This document shows, piece after piece, positions 26,361 to 36,287 of a DNA stretch of 64,000 bases. The notes under the pieces were generated by a model. That model saw nothing but the letters and a program-made list of their open reading frames with translations, had not been told where the DNA came from and searched no databases. This DNA is from JARRLC01 sp050290865. Its GTDB lineage: Bacteria > Pseudomonadota > Alphaproteobacteria > Rhizobiales > Rhodomicrobiaceae. The translations under genes were made by a program, and so were the position numbers. The stretch covers positions 1-64,000 of the forward strand of contig JBNKIW010000006.1 in the NCBI GenBank assembly GCA_050290865.1, given 5' to 3'. Within the stretch, counting starts at the first letter, position 1; each line of letters opens with the position of its first letter.

Positions 26361-28007
26361 ATGGCCGCCACCGACGACACCCTTACCGGCTTAGCTCTGC
26401 TGCACGATCCCGTCCGCAACAAGGCGACGGCGTTTTCTGCCGACGAAAAGGAACGGCTCGGGCTGGCCGGTCTCCTGCCCGATGTCACGGAGACAATCGA
26501 CACCCAGGAGCGGCGGGCGCTTCTGCAACTCGGCTACAAGACCTCGGACCTCGAACGCTATATTTATCTCATCAGCCTGCTCGACACCAATGAGACGCTG
26601 TTCTACCGCGTGATCATGTCAGATCCGGCGCGGTTCCTGCCCATCGTCTACGATCCGACGATCGGCGAAGCCTGCCTGAAATTCGGTCATATCTTCCGGC
26701 GCACGCGGGGCATGTATCTGTCGATGCGCCGCAAGGGGCAGGTCGCCAAGGTGCTGGCCAACTGGCCGGACAAGGATGTGCGCTTCATCTGCGTGACCGA
26801 TGGAGGACGCATTCTCGGCCTCGGCGACATCGGCGCCAACGGTATGGGCATTCCGATCGGCAAGCTGCAACTCTATACCGCCGCGGCCGGCGTCCCGCCC
26901 CGGCATCTGCTGCCGATGTTCCTCGACGCGGGCACCAACAACGAACAGCTCCTCGCCGATCCGCTCTATCTCGGCCTGAGACAGCGCCGCCCGGCGACGG
27001 ACGAACTCTATGCCTTCGTGGACGAATTCGTGGAGGCGGTGCAGGAGGCTTATCCCGACTGCTGCATTCATTTCGAAGACTGGACCGGCAGCGACGCGGT
27101 CCACCTGCTGGAACGCTACCGCGACAAGGTCTGCTGCTACAATGACGACATCCAGGGCACGGCCGGGATTGCCCTCGCCGGGATGACCAACGCGCTGAAA
27201 ATCAAGCAGGGCTCGCTGAAGGACGAGCGCATCTTCTTCGTCGGCGCCGGTTCCGCAGGCATCGGTCTCGCCAATCTGATGGTGCGGGAGATGATCGCCG
27301 AGGGCCTGCATGAGGAAGTCGCGCGCAGCCGGATCGCCATGTTCGACGAGAACGGCCTCCTGGAGGCGAGCCGCAGGGACCTGTTCGACTTCCAGCGGCC
27401 CTACGCCCACGCCCACGCGCCGACGCGCAACCTCCTCGAAGCCATCCAATCCCTCAAACCAACGACGCTGATCGGTGTCAGCACGGTGGGCCGTCTGTTT
27501 ACGAAAGACATCGTGGAGGAAATGGCGCGGCTAAACGAGCGGCCGGTCATCTTCGCACTCTCCAACCCGACCGACCATGCCGAATGCACGGCGGAGGAAG
27601 CCTACAAATGGTCGGAAGGCCGCGCGATTTATGCCGCGGGCGTACCTTTCCCGCCGGTGCATCTCGACGGCAAGGTCTTCCTGCCCGGCCAGGCTAACAA
27701 CCTCTACATCTTCCCGGCGGTCGCGATGGCCATCTACGCAGCCAAGGCGAAGCGGGTCACCGACGATATGTTCATCGAGGCCGCCCGCGGCGTGGCGGAT
27801 CAGGTGCCGCCAGCGCTTCTGGCTCAGGGCGCGCTGTTCCCGCCCCAGGCCGACATCCTGGAAACGTCGATCAAGACTGCGGCCAGAGTGCTCAAGACGG
27901 TCTTCGACAAAGGCCTCGCCCGCGTGGAACGGCCGAGCGACCTGGAAGCCTACATTCGCTCGCAGGTCTACAGGCCCGAATACGGCCAGGAAAGAAGCCG
28001 CTCCTGA
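26361..28007 (+). CDS. NAD-type malic enzyme
   Basis: Malic enzyme decarboxylates malate to pyruvate with NAD(P)H production. The 548-residue product is the MaeA/SfcA type: LGYKTSDLERYIYLISLLDTNETLFYR, VYDPTIGEACLKFGHIFRRTRGMYLS, the NAD-binding motif FFVGAGSAGIGLANLM and FALSNPTDHAECTAEEAY. Metal-binding residues lie in HFEDW and YNDDIQGTAGI. Start 26361 follows GGAGAACC. It is longer than the NADP/MaeB core without its phosphotransacetylase domain and is probably co-transcribed with fumC. Confidence 0.92.
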   Translation: MAATDDTLTGLALLHDPVRNKATAFSADEKERLGLAGLLPDVTETIDTQERRALLQLGYKTSDLERYIYLISLLDTNETLFYRVIMSDPARFLPIVYDPTIGEACLKFGHIFRRTRGMYLSMRRKGQVAKVLANWPDKDVRFICVTDGGRILGLGDIGANGMGIPIGKLQLYTAAAGVPPRHLLPMFLDAGTNNEQLLADPLYLGLRQRRPATDELYAFVDEFVEAVQEAYPDCCIHFEDWTGSDAVHLLERYRDKVCCYNDDIQGTAGIALAGMTNALKIKQGSLKDERIFFVGAGSAGIGLANLMVREMIAEGLHEEVARSRIAMFDENGLLEASRRDLFDFQRPYAHAHAPTRNLLEAIQSLKPTTLIGVSTVGRLFTKDIVEEMARLNERPVIFALSNPTDHAECTAEEAYKWSEGRAIYAAGVPFPPVHLDGKVFLPGQANNLYIFPAVAMAIYAAKAKRVTDDMFIEAARGVADQVPPALLAQGALFPPQADILETSIKTAARVLKTVFDKGLARVERPSDLEAYIRSQVYRPEYGQERSRS

Positions 28008-28158
28008 TTTCAAGGGTCTCGCTCAAACTGCGGGCGCCAAAACGGGGCGGCAGGCGTGAACATGGGCGGGCAAGGTCAGTCCAGCCCCCGTCCGCCGTCT
28101 CTCCACCGCCCACGGCTTTCGTCTTTGCCCCCGCAGGCGCCGCGCCTATAGTGCGCTC

Positions 28159-31149
28159 ATGACGAAGAAACACGATTCCAAGGCGCATGCGGACCACGAA
28201 CGCCACCCGGTCAAGACAGGCGATCACGTTTATCTGATCGACGGCTCGACCTACATTTTCCGCGCCTATTACGCCATGTTCAAAGCCGCCCAGGCCCGCG
28301 GCCGCAGCTTCACGCGCTCGGACGGAACGCCGGTCGGCGCCGTGATGACCTTCTGCAACATGCTGTGGAAGATCCTGCGCGAAGGCGTCGACGGGCCGGA
28401 GGCGCGGCCCACGCATCTTGCCGTGATCTTCGATCATTCCGGCGAGTCTTTTCGCAACGAAATCTACCCCGAATACAAGGCCAACCGTGACGAGCCGCCG
28501 GAAGAACTCATCCCGCAGTTCCCGCTGATCCGCGATGCCGTGCGCGCCTTTGGCCTCATCCCCATCGAGCAGGAGGGCTTCGAGGCCGACGACCTCATCG
28601 CGACCTACGCGCGGCAGGCGGCAAAGGCGGGCGCGACCGTGACCATGATCTCGGGCGACAAGGATCTGATGCAGCTCGTCGGCTCGCATGTCGAGATGTA
28701 CGACCCGATGCCCGGCAACGAGCGCCGCATCGGCCATGACGAGGTGGTGGCGAAATTCGGCGTCGGGCCGGAGCGGGTCGTCGATGTGCAGTCGCTCGCG
28801 GGCGACTCCACCGACAACGTGCCGGGCGTGCCGGGTATCGGCGTCAAGACGGCGGCGCAGCTCATCCAGGAATTCGGTGATCTCGACACCCTGCTGGCCA
28901 ACACCGCCAGCATCAAGCAGCAGAAACGCCGCGAGCGGCTCACCGAGTTCGCCGATCAGGCGCGGCTGAGCCGTGAGCTGGTGCGCCTGAAAAACGATGT
29001 GCCGGTGGCCACCCCGCTGGCCGCGACGGGGATGCATGAGCCACCCCCCGAACCGCTGCTGGCGTTCCTGCAGGAAATGGAGTTCACCACGCTCACCAAG
29101 CGCGTGGCCACGGCGCTGGGCGCGGAGGTTCCACCGGCAGCAGAGCAGGCCAAACCCGCAGCGGAGGCCAAGGAGAAGGCGAAGACGGCGTCCCCGGCGA
29201 AGCATGCTCCGGCGGCAGGCGCTGAAGCGCACGACACGCCCGCACGGCTGGCGAGGGAGCGCAAGGCGGCGATCTGCGAAATCCCCGTGGACCTGTCGGC
29301 TTATGAGACCGTGACCACACTCGCCCGCCTTCAGGAATGGATCGCGGCAGCCGTCGAACAGGGCCATGTCGCCTTCGATACCGAGACGACCTCGCTTGAC
29401 GCCATGACCGCGGAACTCGTCGGCTTCTCGCTGGCGCTGGAACCGGGCCGCGCCTGCTACGTGCCGCTCGCCCATCGCACGGAGGGCCTCGATTTCGAAG
29501 GCGCGGGCGTAGGCCGGCAAGTGCCGTTCGATGCCGCGATCGCGGCGCTGAAAACGCTCGCCGAGGACGACAGCGTGCTCAAGATCGGCCAGAACCTCAA
29601 ATACGACCTGACCGTCGTCAGCCGCTACGGCATCGAGCTTGCGCCGATCGACGACACCCTGCTGATGTCCTACGTCCTTGACGCCGGGCTCGGCGGGCAT
29701 GGCATGGACGAACTCTCGCAGCGCCATCTCGGCCACAAGCCGATCAGCTTCAAGGACGTGGCGGGCAGCGGCAAGAACCAGGTGACTTTCGATCAGGTGA
29801 GCATCGCGCGCGCCAGCGAATACGCCGCGGAGGACGCCGACGTCACCCTGCGCCTCTGGCACGTGCTCGGGCCGCGTCTCGTCGCGGAAGGGATGACGGC
29901 CGTCTACGAGCGGCTGGAGCGCCCGCTCGTGCCCGTGCTCGCCGCTATGGAACAGGCGGGGATAAAGGTGGACCCCGCTCTCCTGTCGCGCCTTTCGGGC
30001 CGGTTCGCGCAGGCGCTGGGCGGCATCGAGGCCGAGATCCACAAGCTGGCGGGCGAGGAATTCAACGTCGCCTCGACGAAGCAGCTTTCCGAAATGCTGT
30101 TCGGCAAGTTGGGCTATCCCGGCGGCAAGAAAACAGGCGGCGGTGCCTGGAGCACCAGGGCCACCGTGCTCGACGATCTGGCGGCCAACGAGGATCTGAC
30201 GGACGAACAGCGCCTGCTGCCGCTGAAGCTCCTGGAATGGCGCCAGCTTTCGAAGCTGCGCAACACTTACACCGACGCGCTCCCCACCTTCATCAACAGG
30301 GAAACGGGCCGCATCCATACGTCCTACGCGCTGGCCTCGACCTCGACCGGGCGGCTCGCCTCCAACGAACCGAACCTGCAGAACATCCCGGTGCGCACCG
30401 CGGAAGGGCGCCAGATCCGCGCCGCCTTCATCGCGCCCAAAGGCGCCAGGCTGATCTCCGCCGACTACAGCCAGATCGAGCTGCGCGTGTTGGCGCATAT
30501 GGCGGATATCGAGGCGCTGAAAAAGGCCTTCGCCGAGGGGCTCGACATTCACGCCATGACCGCGTCGGAAATGTTCGGCGTCCCCATCAAGGGCATGCCC
30601 GCCGAGGTGCGCCGCCGCGCCAAGGCCATCAATTTCGGCATCATCTACGGCATTTCGGCATTCGGCCTGGCGCAGAATCTCGGCATCACGCGCACCGAGG
30701 CGGGCGATTATATCGAGAAATACTTCAAGCGTTTCCCCGGCATCCGCGACTATATGGATGCGACCAAGGAAACCGCGCGCAAGAATGGCCATGTGACCAC
30801 GATCTTCGGCCGCAAGATCCACTTCCCCGACATCAACAGCGCCAACCGGGCGATGCGCGGCTTCTTCGAACGCGCGGCGATCAACGCCCCGATCCAGGGG
30901 TCGGCAGCGGACATCATCCGCCGCGCCATGATCCGCGTGCCGGATGCGCTGGCCGAGGGGCGCGTGAAGGCGCGGATGCTGTTGCAGGTCCATGACGAGT
31001 TGGTGTTCGAGGCTGCGGATGCCGAGGTGAAGAAGACCATCACCATTGCAACGCGTACGATGGAGCACGCCTGCGAACCCGCGGTATCACTGTCGGTGCC
31101 GCTGAAAGTGGACGCGAACGCCGCGGCGAATTGGGACGAAGCGCATTAG
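28159..31149 (+). CDS. polA: DNA polymerase I
   Basis: PolA fills gaps and removes RNA primers in replication and repair. The 996-residue product contains the N-terminal 5'-3' exonuclease (VYLIDGSTYIFRAYYAM, SGDKDLMQLV), a 3'-5' exonuclease with the intact motif FDTETTSLDAM, and polymerase motifs A (SADYSQIELRVLAHM), B (RRRAKAINFGIIYG) and C (LQVHDELVFE). An Ala/Lys-rich linker (about residues 330-360) joins the first two domains. A dipeptide epimerase gene converges with it 42 bp downstream. Confidence 0.97.
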   Translation: MTKKHDSKAHADHERHPVKTGDHVYLIDGSTYIFRAYYAMFKAAQARGRSFTRSDGTPVGAVMTFCNMLWKILREGVDGPEARPTHLAVIFDHSGESFRNEIYPEYKANRDEPPEELIPQFPLIRDAVRAFGLIPIEQEGFEADDLIATYARQAAKAGATVTMISGDKDLMQLVGSHVEMYDPMPGNERRIGHDEVVAKFGVGPERVVDVQSLAGDSTDNVPGVPGIGVKTAAQLIQEFGDLDTLLANTASIKQQKRRERLTEFADQARLSRELVRLKNDVPVATPLAATGMHEPPPEPLLAFLQEMEFTTLTKRVATALGAEVPPAAEQAKPAAEAKEKAKTASPAKHAPAAGAEAHDTPARLARERKAAICEIPVDLSAYETVTTLARLQEWIAAAVEQGHVAFDTETTSLDAMTAELVGFSLALEPGRACYVPLAHRTEGLDFEGAGVGRQVPFDAAIAALKTLAEDDSVLKIGQNLKYDLTVVSRYGIELAPIDDTLLMSYVLDAGLGGHGMDELSQRHLGHKPISFKDVAGSGKNQVTFDQVSIARASEYAAEDADVTLRLWHVLGPRLVAEGMTAVYERLERPLVPVLAAMEQAGIKVDPALLSRLSGRFAQALGGIEAEIHKLAGEEFNVASTKQLSEMLFGKLGYPGGKKTGGGAWSTRATVLDDLAANEDLTDEQRLLPLKLLEWRQLSKLRNTYTDALPTFINRETGRIHTSYALASTSTGRLASNEPNLQNIPVRTAEGRQIRAAFIAPKGARLISADYSQIELRVLAHMADIEALKKAFAEGLDIHAMTASEMFGVPIKGMPAEVRRRAKAINFGIIYGISAFGLAQNLGITRTEAGDYIEKYFKRFPGIRDYMDATKETARKNGHVTTIFGRKIHFPDINSANRAMRGFFERAAINAPIQGSAADIIRRAMIRVPDALAEGRVKARMLLQVHDELVFEAADAEVKKTITIATRTMEHACEPAVSLSVPLKVDANAAANWDEAH

Positions 31150-31191
31150 GCGGACAGAAGCGCACCGCCGCAGACTCGCGGGGCCGTTCGC

Positions 31192-32166
31192 TCACCCCCA
31201 AAGCGAAGGCGACGGCGGCAGGATGAAGGCATTCGTGCAGACCAGCCCCGGCAAACGGTCACGCGCGAGCAACAGCGGCCCATCCAGGTCCACCCAGTCC
31301 GCGTCCTGCGCCAGGATCAGCGCGGGCGCCATGGCGAGCGACGTCGCCACCATGCAGCCCACCATGATTTTCAGCCCCAGCGCCCGCGCCTCGTGCGCCA
31401 TGGCGAGAGCTTCGGTCAGCCCCCCCGCCTTGTCCAGCTTGATGTTCACCGCGTCATACCGCCCGGCGAGGCCGGCCAGGTCGGCGGTGGTGTGCACGGA
31501 CTCGTCGGCGCAGACGGGCACCGGCCGCTTCATGCCCGCAAGGATGGCGTCCTGCCCCTCCGGCAATGGCTGTTCCACGAGTTCGACATGCGTCTCGGCG
31601 CAGACATCGAGCAGTCCGGCCACCGTCTCCGGTGTCCAGCCTTCGTTGGCGTCGGCGATCAGGCGCGCCATGGGTGTCGCCGCCCGTATCGCGCGCAGCC
31701 GCTCCGCGTCGCCTTCACCGCCGAGTTTCACCTTCAGGAGCGGAAAATCGGCCGCCTCGGCGGCCTTGGCGGCCATGTCATCGGGGGCGCCCAGGCTGAT
31801 GGTGTAAGCTGTCAGCACCGGCCGCACCTCACCCGCCCCGGCGAGTGCGGCGGCGCGCGCATCCCGCGCTTTGGCCTCGAAATCCCACAGCGCGCAATCG
31901 AGCGCGTTGCGGGCGGCACCGGGCGGCATGTCACGCATGAGCTGGGCGCGGTTTTCGACATGGGCGGCACGGATCTGCGCCAGCACGCCCTCCGGCGTCT
32001 CGCCATAGCGTTCGTAGGGAACGCATTCGCCGCGTCCAGCGACCTGCCCGTCCGTCACCTCCGCAACGATAACCACCGCCTCGCGCTTGGCGCCGCGCGA
32101 AATGGTGAAGGTCCCTTCGACCGGCCATGTCTCGATGCGCGCCGATACCATCACTGGGCCGACCAT
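31192..32166 (-). CDS. dgcA: L-Ala-D/L-Glu-type dipeptide epimerase (enolase superfamily)
   Basis: This enolase-superfamily enzyme epimerises dipeptides, in known cases L-Ala-D-Glu from murein peptides. The 324-residue product shows the Lys-X-Lys motif (LLKVKLGG), metal ligands in ADANEGW, VEQPLP and CADES, and the second catalytic lysine in NIKLDKAGGL. The start at 32166 has AGGGAGG six bases upstream; in-frame upstream ATGs have none. It is downstream of a PLP enzyme gene on the same strand with a 173-bp gap. The substrate range is inferred. Confidence 0.85.
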   Translation of the reverse strand: MVGPVMVSARIETWPVEGTFTISRGAKREAVVIVAEVTDGQVAGRGECVPYERYGETPEGVLAQIRAAHVENRAQLMRDMPPGAARNALDCALWDFEAKARDARAAALAGAGEVRPVLTAYTISLGAPDDMAAKAAEAADFPLLKVKLGGEGDAERLRAIRAATPMARLIADANEGWTPETVAGLLDVCAETHVELVEQPLPEGQDAILAGMKRPVPVCADESVHTTADLAGLAGRYDAVNIKLDKAGGLTEALAMAHEARALGLKIMVGCMVATSLAMAPALILAQDADWVDLDGPLLLARDRLPGLVCTNAFILPPSPSLWG

Positions 32167-32339
32167 CGCGTCCTCCCTATCAGTCATGCTTTTTGTTCCG
32201 AGGCCCCCGCTCAAGCAAAGCGGGCTGGAGCCCGCGGCAGCCTGACGGCGCTTCGCTCGCCACTTCGCAACAAGTTGGTGAATTTGGCAAGGGGTAGACG
32301 TTCGCCGGATCGCCAGCGCACCGCTCCCTCCGGAGAGGA

Positions 32340-33581
32340 TCAGGACACGTTCCGACCTGTCTCGGCGGGCACGAATACCGGCGTGTGCCGTTTCGGCGCC
32401 CGCCGCACCAGATCCAGGAGTTCGGCGGCGCAGCGGTCGATTTCCCGGGCCGTGTTGTAGGCGTGCGGCGACAGGCGGCAGACAGCCAGAAGCCCTCGCG
32501 CCACCAGATCGGCGCGGGCGGTATTCGGCTCGATGGCCGCTATGAGGATGCTGCGCTCGGCAAGCGCCGCCACCACCGCGCGCGGGATGAAGCCGGCAAG
32601 CGTGAACGTCAGAAACGCCGGATCGCTGTCCGGCTTTTCCTGGATCGTGAGGCCGGGGACCTCGCCGAGGATCCTCCGCGCATGCGCCAGACGGCCGCTG
32701 ACAACCGCGCCGATCTCCTCCACGCCGGTCTTGAGCGCATAACGGATGGCGCTGCCAAACGCCACACGTGCGGCGACCGAATGTTCGAAACTCTCGAACC
32801 GCGTCGCGTCCTCATTGACGTCATAGCCGCCGAGACGCGACCAGGGACAGCCTGCCATGTCGAGAACCGGCGGCTCACGCAATTGCGCCAGCGCGCGGTC
32901 CGAGACGGCCATGACCGCCTGCCCGCGCGGGCCGCGCAGCCATTTTCGCGCAGGCGCGGTGATGACATCCGCATTCCAGGCGGCGAGGCCGACCGGCCTT
33001 TGCCCGGCGGCCTGCGCGGCGTCGACGAAATAGAGGCAGTGCTCCGGCCGCTGCAGCCTGCCGATTTCCGCGACGGGCTGAAGGATGCCGTGCGATGAGG
33101 CCACGGCCGGCACACAAATCGCCGCGACACGATCGTCGATAAGGCCGGCGAGGCACTCGACGTCGATCCGGCCGTCGTCCAGGATCGGCAGCGGCTCGAT
33201 GACCGCTCCCGCCGCTTCCGCCAGTCTGACGGCATTGATCTGGTTACCGCCCCTATCGCTCTTGGCGATCAGCAGACGCGCCCCGGGACGCAGCCGCAGC
33301 GCACCGAGCGCCGAACTCCAAAGCCGGGTGGCCACCTCTGCGAATGCAATATTGTGCGGCGAGCAGCCGAGAAGCTCCGCAGCGTCCGCCCGCCCGGCCT
33401 CCAGCACCGGACGTGCCGCCGCCGCCGTCCAGTGCGGTCCCCGCGCGGATTCGAGCCGGACATATTCCAGAAAACTTTCCGTAACCGGCCACGGCGGCAA
33501 GCTCGCGCTCGCGGCGTTCAGCTGTGTCTCGTGCGCCACAGCGGGCGTGAGATTTCGATAGGCCGTGATGTCCAGGCTCAT
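32340..33581 (-). CDS. class V aminotransferase-fold PLP enzyme
   Basis: The 413-residue product has the class V fold seen in cysteine desulphurases and isopenicillin N epimerase-like proteins: SDRGGNQINAVRLAEAAGAVIEPLP, DDRVAAICVPAVASSHGILQPVAEIG, YFVDAAQAAGQRP and the PLP lysine in APARKWLRGPRGQAVM. No cysteine desulphurase active-site Cys loop is evident. Substrate unknown. The start at 33581 is the second in-frame ATG. It is transcribed away from the class I aminotransferase gene. Confidence 0.75.
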   Translation of the reverse strand: MSLDITAYRNLTPAVAHETQLNAASASLPPWPVTESFLEYVRLESARGPHWTAAAARPVLEAGRADAAELLGCSPHNIAFAEVATRLWSSALGALRLRPGARLLIAKSDRGGNQINAVRLAEAAGAVIEPLPILDDGRIDVECLAGLIDDRVAAICVPAVASSHGILQPVAEIGRLQRPEHCLYFVDAAQAAGQRPVGLAAWNADVITAPARKWLRGPRGQAVMAVSDRALAQLREPPVLDMAGCPWSRLGGYDVNEDATRFESFEHSVAARVAFGSAIRYALKTGVEEIGAVVSGRLAHARRILGEVPGLTIQEKPDSDPAFLTFTLAGFIPRAVVAALAERSILIAAIEPNTARADLVARGLLAVCRLSPHAYNTAREIDRCAAELLDLVRRAPKRHTPVFVPAETGRNVS

Positions 33582-33906
33582 GGCGCGGCTCTCAGATTTC
33601 TGCCGCGATGCGTTCTGCAATCTGTCGCAATACGGTCCGTCACAACACCGACCTTCCCCGAAAAGGGGATTAAATTACCGCAAAATTGTAACACAGGTCC
33701 AGACGAATAAGAATATGTGCGCATTCGGTTATATATTGCCGGTTCCAACATCGAGGCGAAAACCAGGCTCACGCCGCGGCACTTTTTCGAACGCATCGCT
33801 CGCGCCATGAATTTCATGCCGCCACCAGCGTGGCAAGCGGTCCTTCCTTCCCTGTGGATGACGTGACCGCAAGGCCACGGTGTGGCCGAATGCCGATTGC
33901 TATTAG

Positions 33907-33921
33907 GTCAGCATTGCTGAC
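33907..33921 (+). promoter_or_regulatory. perfect palindrome upstream of the class I aminotransferase
   Basis: GTCAGCA-T-TGCTGAC is a 7-bp perfect inverted repeat 35 bp upstream of the gene start, embedded in TTAG...ATAA. It lies in a 374-bp divergent region (33582-33955) that otherwise shows only promoter-like AT patches and a CCCC-GAAAA-GGGG hairpin near 33656. It looks like an Lrp/AsnC- or MocR/GntR-type operator, but the regulator is unknown. Confidence 0.5.
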
Positions 33922-33955
33922 ATAATGCCGCAAAAAGGTGAAAAGGGAGAACACC

Positions 33956-35191
33956 ATGACCACGCCTAGTGCCGATTGGGAGCCGCGCTACGCGGACCGC
34001 GCTGCGGGCATGCGCGCCTCAGAAATCCGCGAGCTGCTGAAGGTGCTGGAACAGCCGGACATCGTCTCCTTTGCCGGCGGGATCCCCGACCCGGCGCTCT
34101 TCCCGGTCGAGGCCGTGCGCGAAGCATATGCGTCGGTATTGGCGTCACAGACGCACGCGGCGGCGGCACTGCAATACTCCGTCAGCGAGGGCAATTTCGG
34201 TCTGCGGGAGTGGCTCGCGGGCAACATGACCGCGCTCGGGATCGCCTGCACTCCAGCCAATATTGTCATAACCAGTGGATCGCAGCAGGCCATCGAGTTC
34301 CTCGGCAAGCTCCTCCTGTCGCCCGGCGATACCGCACTGGTCACCGCCCCGACCTATCTCGGCGCGCTCCAGGCTTTCTCGGCTTGCGAACCGCGCTACG
34401 ACGAACTGCGCCCCGAAGACGGCAACCGCACCGCGGCATCCTACCACGAGGCCGCCAGCGCGGCGGGCAGCGCGGTGAAGCTTGCCTATGTCGTGCCCGA
34501 TTTCGCCAACCCGACCGGCGAGACCCTGACGCTTGCCGCGCGCGAGCGTCTTCTCGATCTGGCGCGCGAGCTGGATATCCCCGTCATCGAGGACGCCGCC
34601 TATACCGCCCTGCGCTTCGACGGCGAAGGCGTGCCGCCGCTTGCCGCGCTCGACATCCGCCACACGGGCTCCATCGACCGTTCGCGCGTGATCTATTGCG
34701 GCACCTTTTCCAAGACGCTGACGCCGGGGCTTCGGACGGGCTGGATCTGCGCGGCGGCACCCGTGGTGCGGCGTCTGGTGCTCATCAAGCAGGCGGCGGA
34801 CCTGAACTCGGCCGCGATCAACCAGATGGTGATGCTGGAAGTCGCGCGCTCGTCCTTCGAGGAACAGGTTGCCCGCGCCCGCGAGCATTACCGGGCCAAA
34901 CGCGACGCCATGCTGGCCGCGCTGAAGGAGCACATGCCCGCGGCGTGCAACTGGACGGCGCCGGACGGCGGGCTCTTCGTTTGGGTGACGCTCCCGGCGG
35001 ACATCGACGCCACCCAGCTTCTGCAGCGCGCCGTGACGGAGGCGAAGGTCGCTTTCGTGCCGGGCCGCGCGTTCTTCACCGATCGCACGAGCGGCAACAC
35101 CATGCGGCTCAGCTATTCGCTGCCCGATGTGGCGAGCATCGGCGAAGGCATCCGGCGGCTTGGCGCTCTTATCGACGAGCAATCAGCGTAG
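33956..35191 (+). CDS. class I/II PLP aminotransferase (2-aminoadipate/LysN-like)
   Basis: The 411-residue product has the fold type I pattern of the LysN/alpha-aminoadipate and multi-substrate aminotransferases: DIVSFAGGIPDPALFP, LQYSVSEGNFGLREWL, ITSGSQQAIEFLGKLLLSPGD, VVPDFANPTGETL and the PLP lysine region YCGTFSKTLTPGLRTGW. No GntR domain is fused. Start 33956 follows AAAGGGAG. Probable role is amino-acid/2-oxoacid transamination; the substrate cannot be read. A palindromic site lies just upstream. Confidence 0.85.
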   Translation: MTTPSADWEPRYADRAAGMRASEIRELLKVLEQPDIVSFAGGIPDPALFPVEAVREAYASVLASQTHAAAALQYSVSEGNFGLREWLAGNMTALGIACTPANIVITSGSQQAIEFLGKLLLSPGDTALVTAPTYLGALQAFSACEPRYDELRPEDGNRTAASYHEAASAAGSAVKLAYVVPDFANPTGETLTLAARERLLDLARELDIPVIEDAAYTALRFDGEGVPPLAALDIRHTGSIDRSRVIYCGTFSKTLTPGLRTGWICAAAPVVRRLVLIKQAADLNSAAINQMVMLEVARSSFEEQVARAREHYRAKRDAMLAALKEHMPAACNWTAPDGGLFVWVTLPADIDATQLLQRAVTEAKVAFVPGRAFFTDRTSGNTMRLSYSLPDVASIGEGIRRLGALIDEQSA

Positions 35192-35256
35192 CTCCGATAT
35201 TGCCCGCGCCCGGCGGCCGGTCTACAACTTCGGAAATGCTCGCTGAGGAGGGACTG

Positions 35257-35457
35257 ATGGCTTTCGAACCGAATCCGCCCAAGAAATGGGTCTTCTTCGT
35301 CGCCCTGTTCATGGGGCTTCTGTCGGTCGCAATGTATTTCTTCGGCGCGCTGGCGGCCGAGCCGGGAGGCTATCTGCCGGTGACATTCTACGCCTTCTGG
35401 ACCATGGCGGCGGCGTGGCTGCTGCTGATCGCGGGCGCGGTGTTGAAGGATCTTTAG
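35257..35457 (+). CDS. small two-helix membrane protein
   Basis: The 66-residue protein, MAFEPNPPKKWVFFVALFMG followed by LLSVAMYFFGALAAEPGGYL, has two predicted membrane helices (12-33 and 42-62) and a Lys/Pro-rich cytosolic N-terminus. A GAGGAGGG ribosome site precedes ATG 35257. Its stop overlaps the end of the convergent PAP2 gene by 4 bp. Function unknown. Confidence 0.65.
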   Translation: MAFEPNPPKKWVFFVALFMGLLSVAMYFFGALAAEPGGYLPVTFYAFWTMAAAWLLLIAGAVLKDL

Positions 35458-36287
35458 CCCGGCCGGTGCTGGCGCAGCTTGTTCCTGACCGCCTGCCAGA
35501 CCTGCATGCCGTGATAGGCCGCCATGCGCCCGGCCCAGTGCGTTCGCCGGTGCAAGGGGCCGTCGTCGGCGAACTGGTTTTCCAATCGTTCGAACAGCAG
35601 CCACGCCAGCCCGCGCGCGACGAAGGCCATGAAGATTCCGGCGAACACCACGTCGGATACGAAATGCGCGCCGCCGCCGATCCGCAGCAGCCCAGCGAAG
35701 CCGCCCGCCGCGATCGCCGCCCGGAACATCTTCCGCCGCCGCGACGGCTCGGTGAGCAGCGCCAGCGCGAAACCGATGATGAAGAGGTTTGACGCCTCCC
35801 CGCTGACGAACGAACAGTTCCGCTCGCACTGGTCGCTGCGGGTGAAAGCGGGCGTGAACTGCTTGCTGCCGCCGAACTCGACGATCTGGACCGGGCGCGC
35901 GCGGCCCCAGTGGTCCTTGAAAATGACGTTGGCGACCAGTCCCGGCCCGATGGCCACGCAGAGCGCCAGATAGGCCCAGGCCGCAAAACCCAGCCCCAGA
36001 AGCCGACGGCTGAAGAATGCGATCATCACGAAGCCCGTCGCCGCCGCCACGCAGGCCAGCGCGAAGAGGAGCCGCAGCAGATCGCGGAGCATGCCGCCGG
36101 TCGTTCCCCGCGCGAAGAGGAATGTCTTGGAGTCGAGATAGAACAGGTTCGAGATGCTCAGATCGATCCCCGGAAAGGCGGCGAAGATCAGCGCCGCGGC
36201 GAGACCGGCGCTCCCTGCAATGCCCATCAGCGAGTTGGCCGAGAAGAGCGGCAGCGGTGCTTGAGGTTCGAGCTGAATGATGCTCAC
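35454..36287 (-). CDS. PAP2-family membrane phosphatase (LpxE-like)
   Basis: The 277-residue product has about six helices and the three PAP2 phosphatase motifs: KDHWGRARPVQ, then CSFVSGEAS (the usual PSGH histidine is Glu here), and RIGGGAHFVSD with the nucleophile histidine. Such proteins remove phosphate from lipid A or prenyl phosphates. Its ATG overlaps the stop of the upstream glycosyltransferase by 4 bp, so the two are coupled. The neighbourhood (GT39, GT2, LAB_N) points to lipid A or core modification, inferred. Confidence 0.8.
   Translation of the reverse strand: MSIIQLEPQAPLPLFSANSLMGIAGSAGLAAALIFAAFPGIDLSISNLFYLDSKTFLFARGTTGGMLRDLLRLLFALACVAAATGFVMIAFFSRRLLGLGFAAWAYLALCVAIGPGLVANVIFKDHWGRARPVQIVEFGGSKQFTPAFTRSDQCERNCSFVSGEASNLFIIGFALALLTEPSRRRKMFRAAIAAGGFAGLLRIGGGAHFVSDVVFAGIFMAFVARGLAWLLFERLENQFADDGPLHRRTHWAGRMAAYHGMQVWQAVRNKLRQHRPG

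Noticed and set aside
27892..31068. 1058-codon open frame opposite polA
   Set aside because: Antisense shadow of a well-supported polA gene; composition is typical of reverse frames in high-GC DNA.
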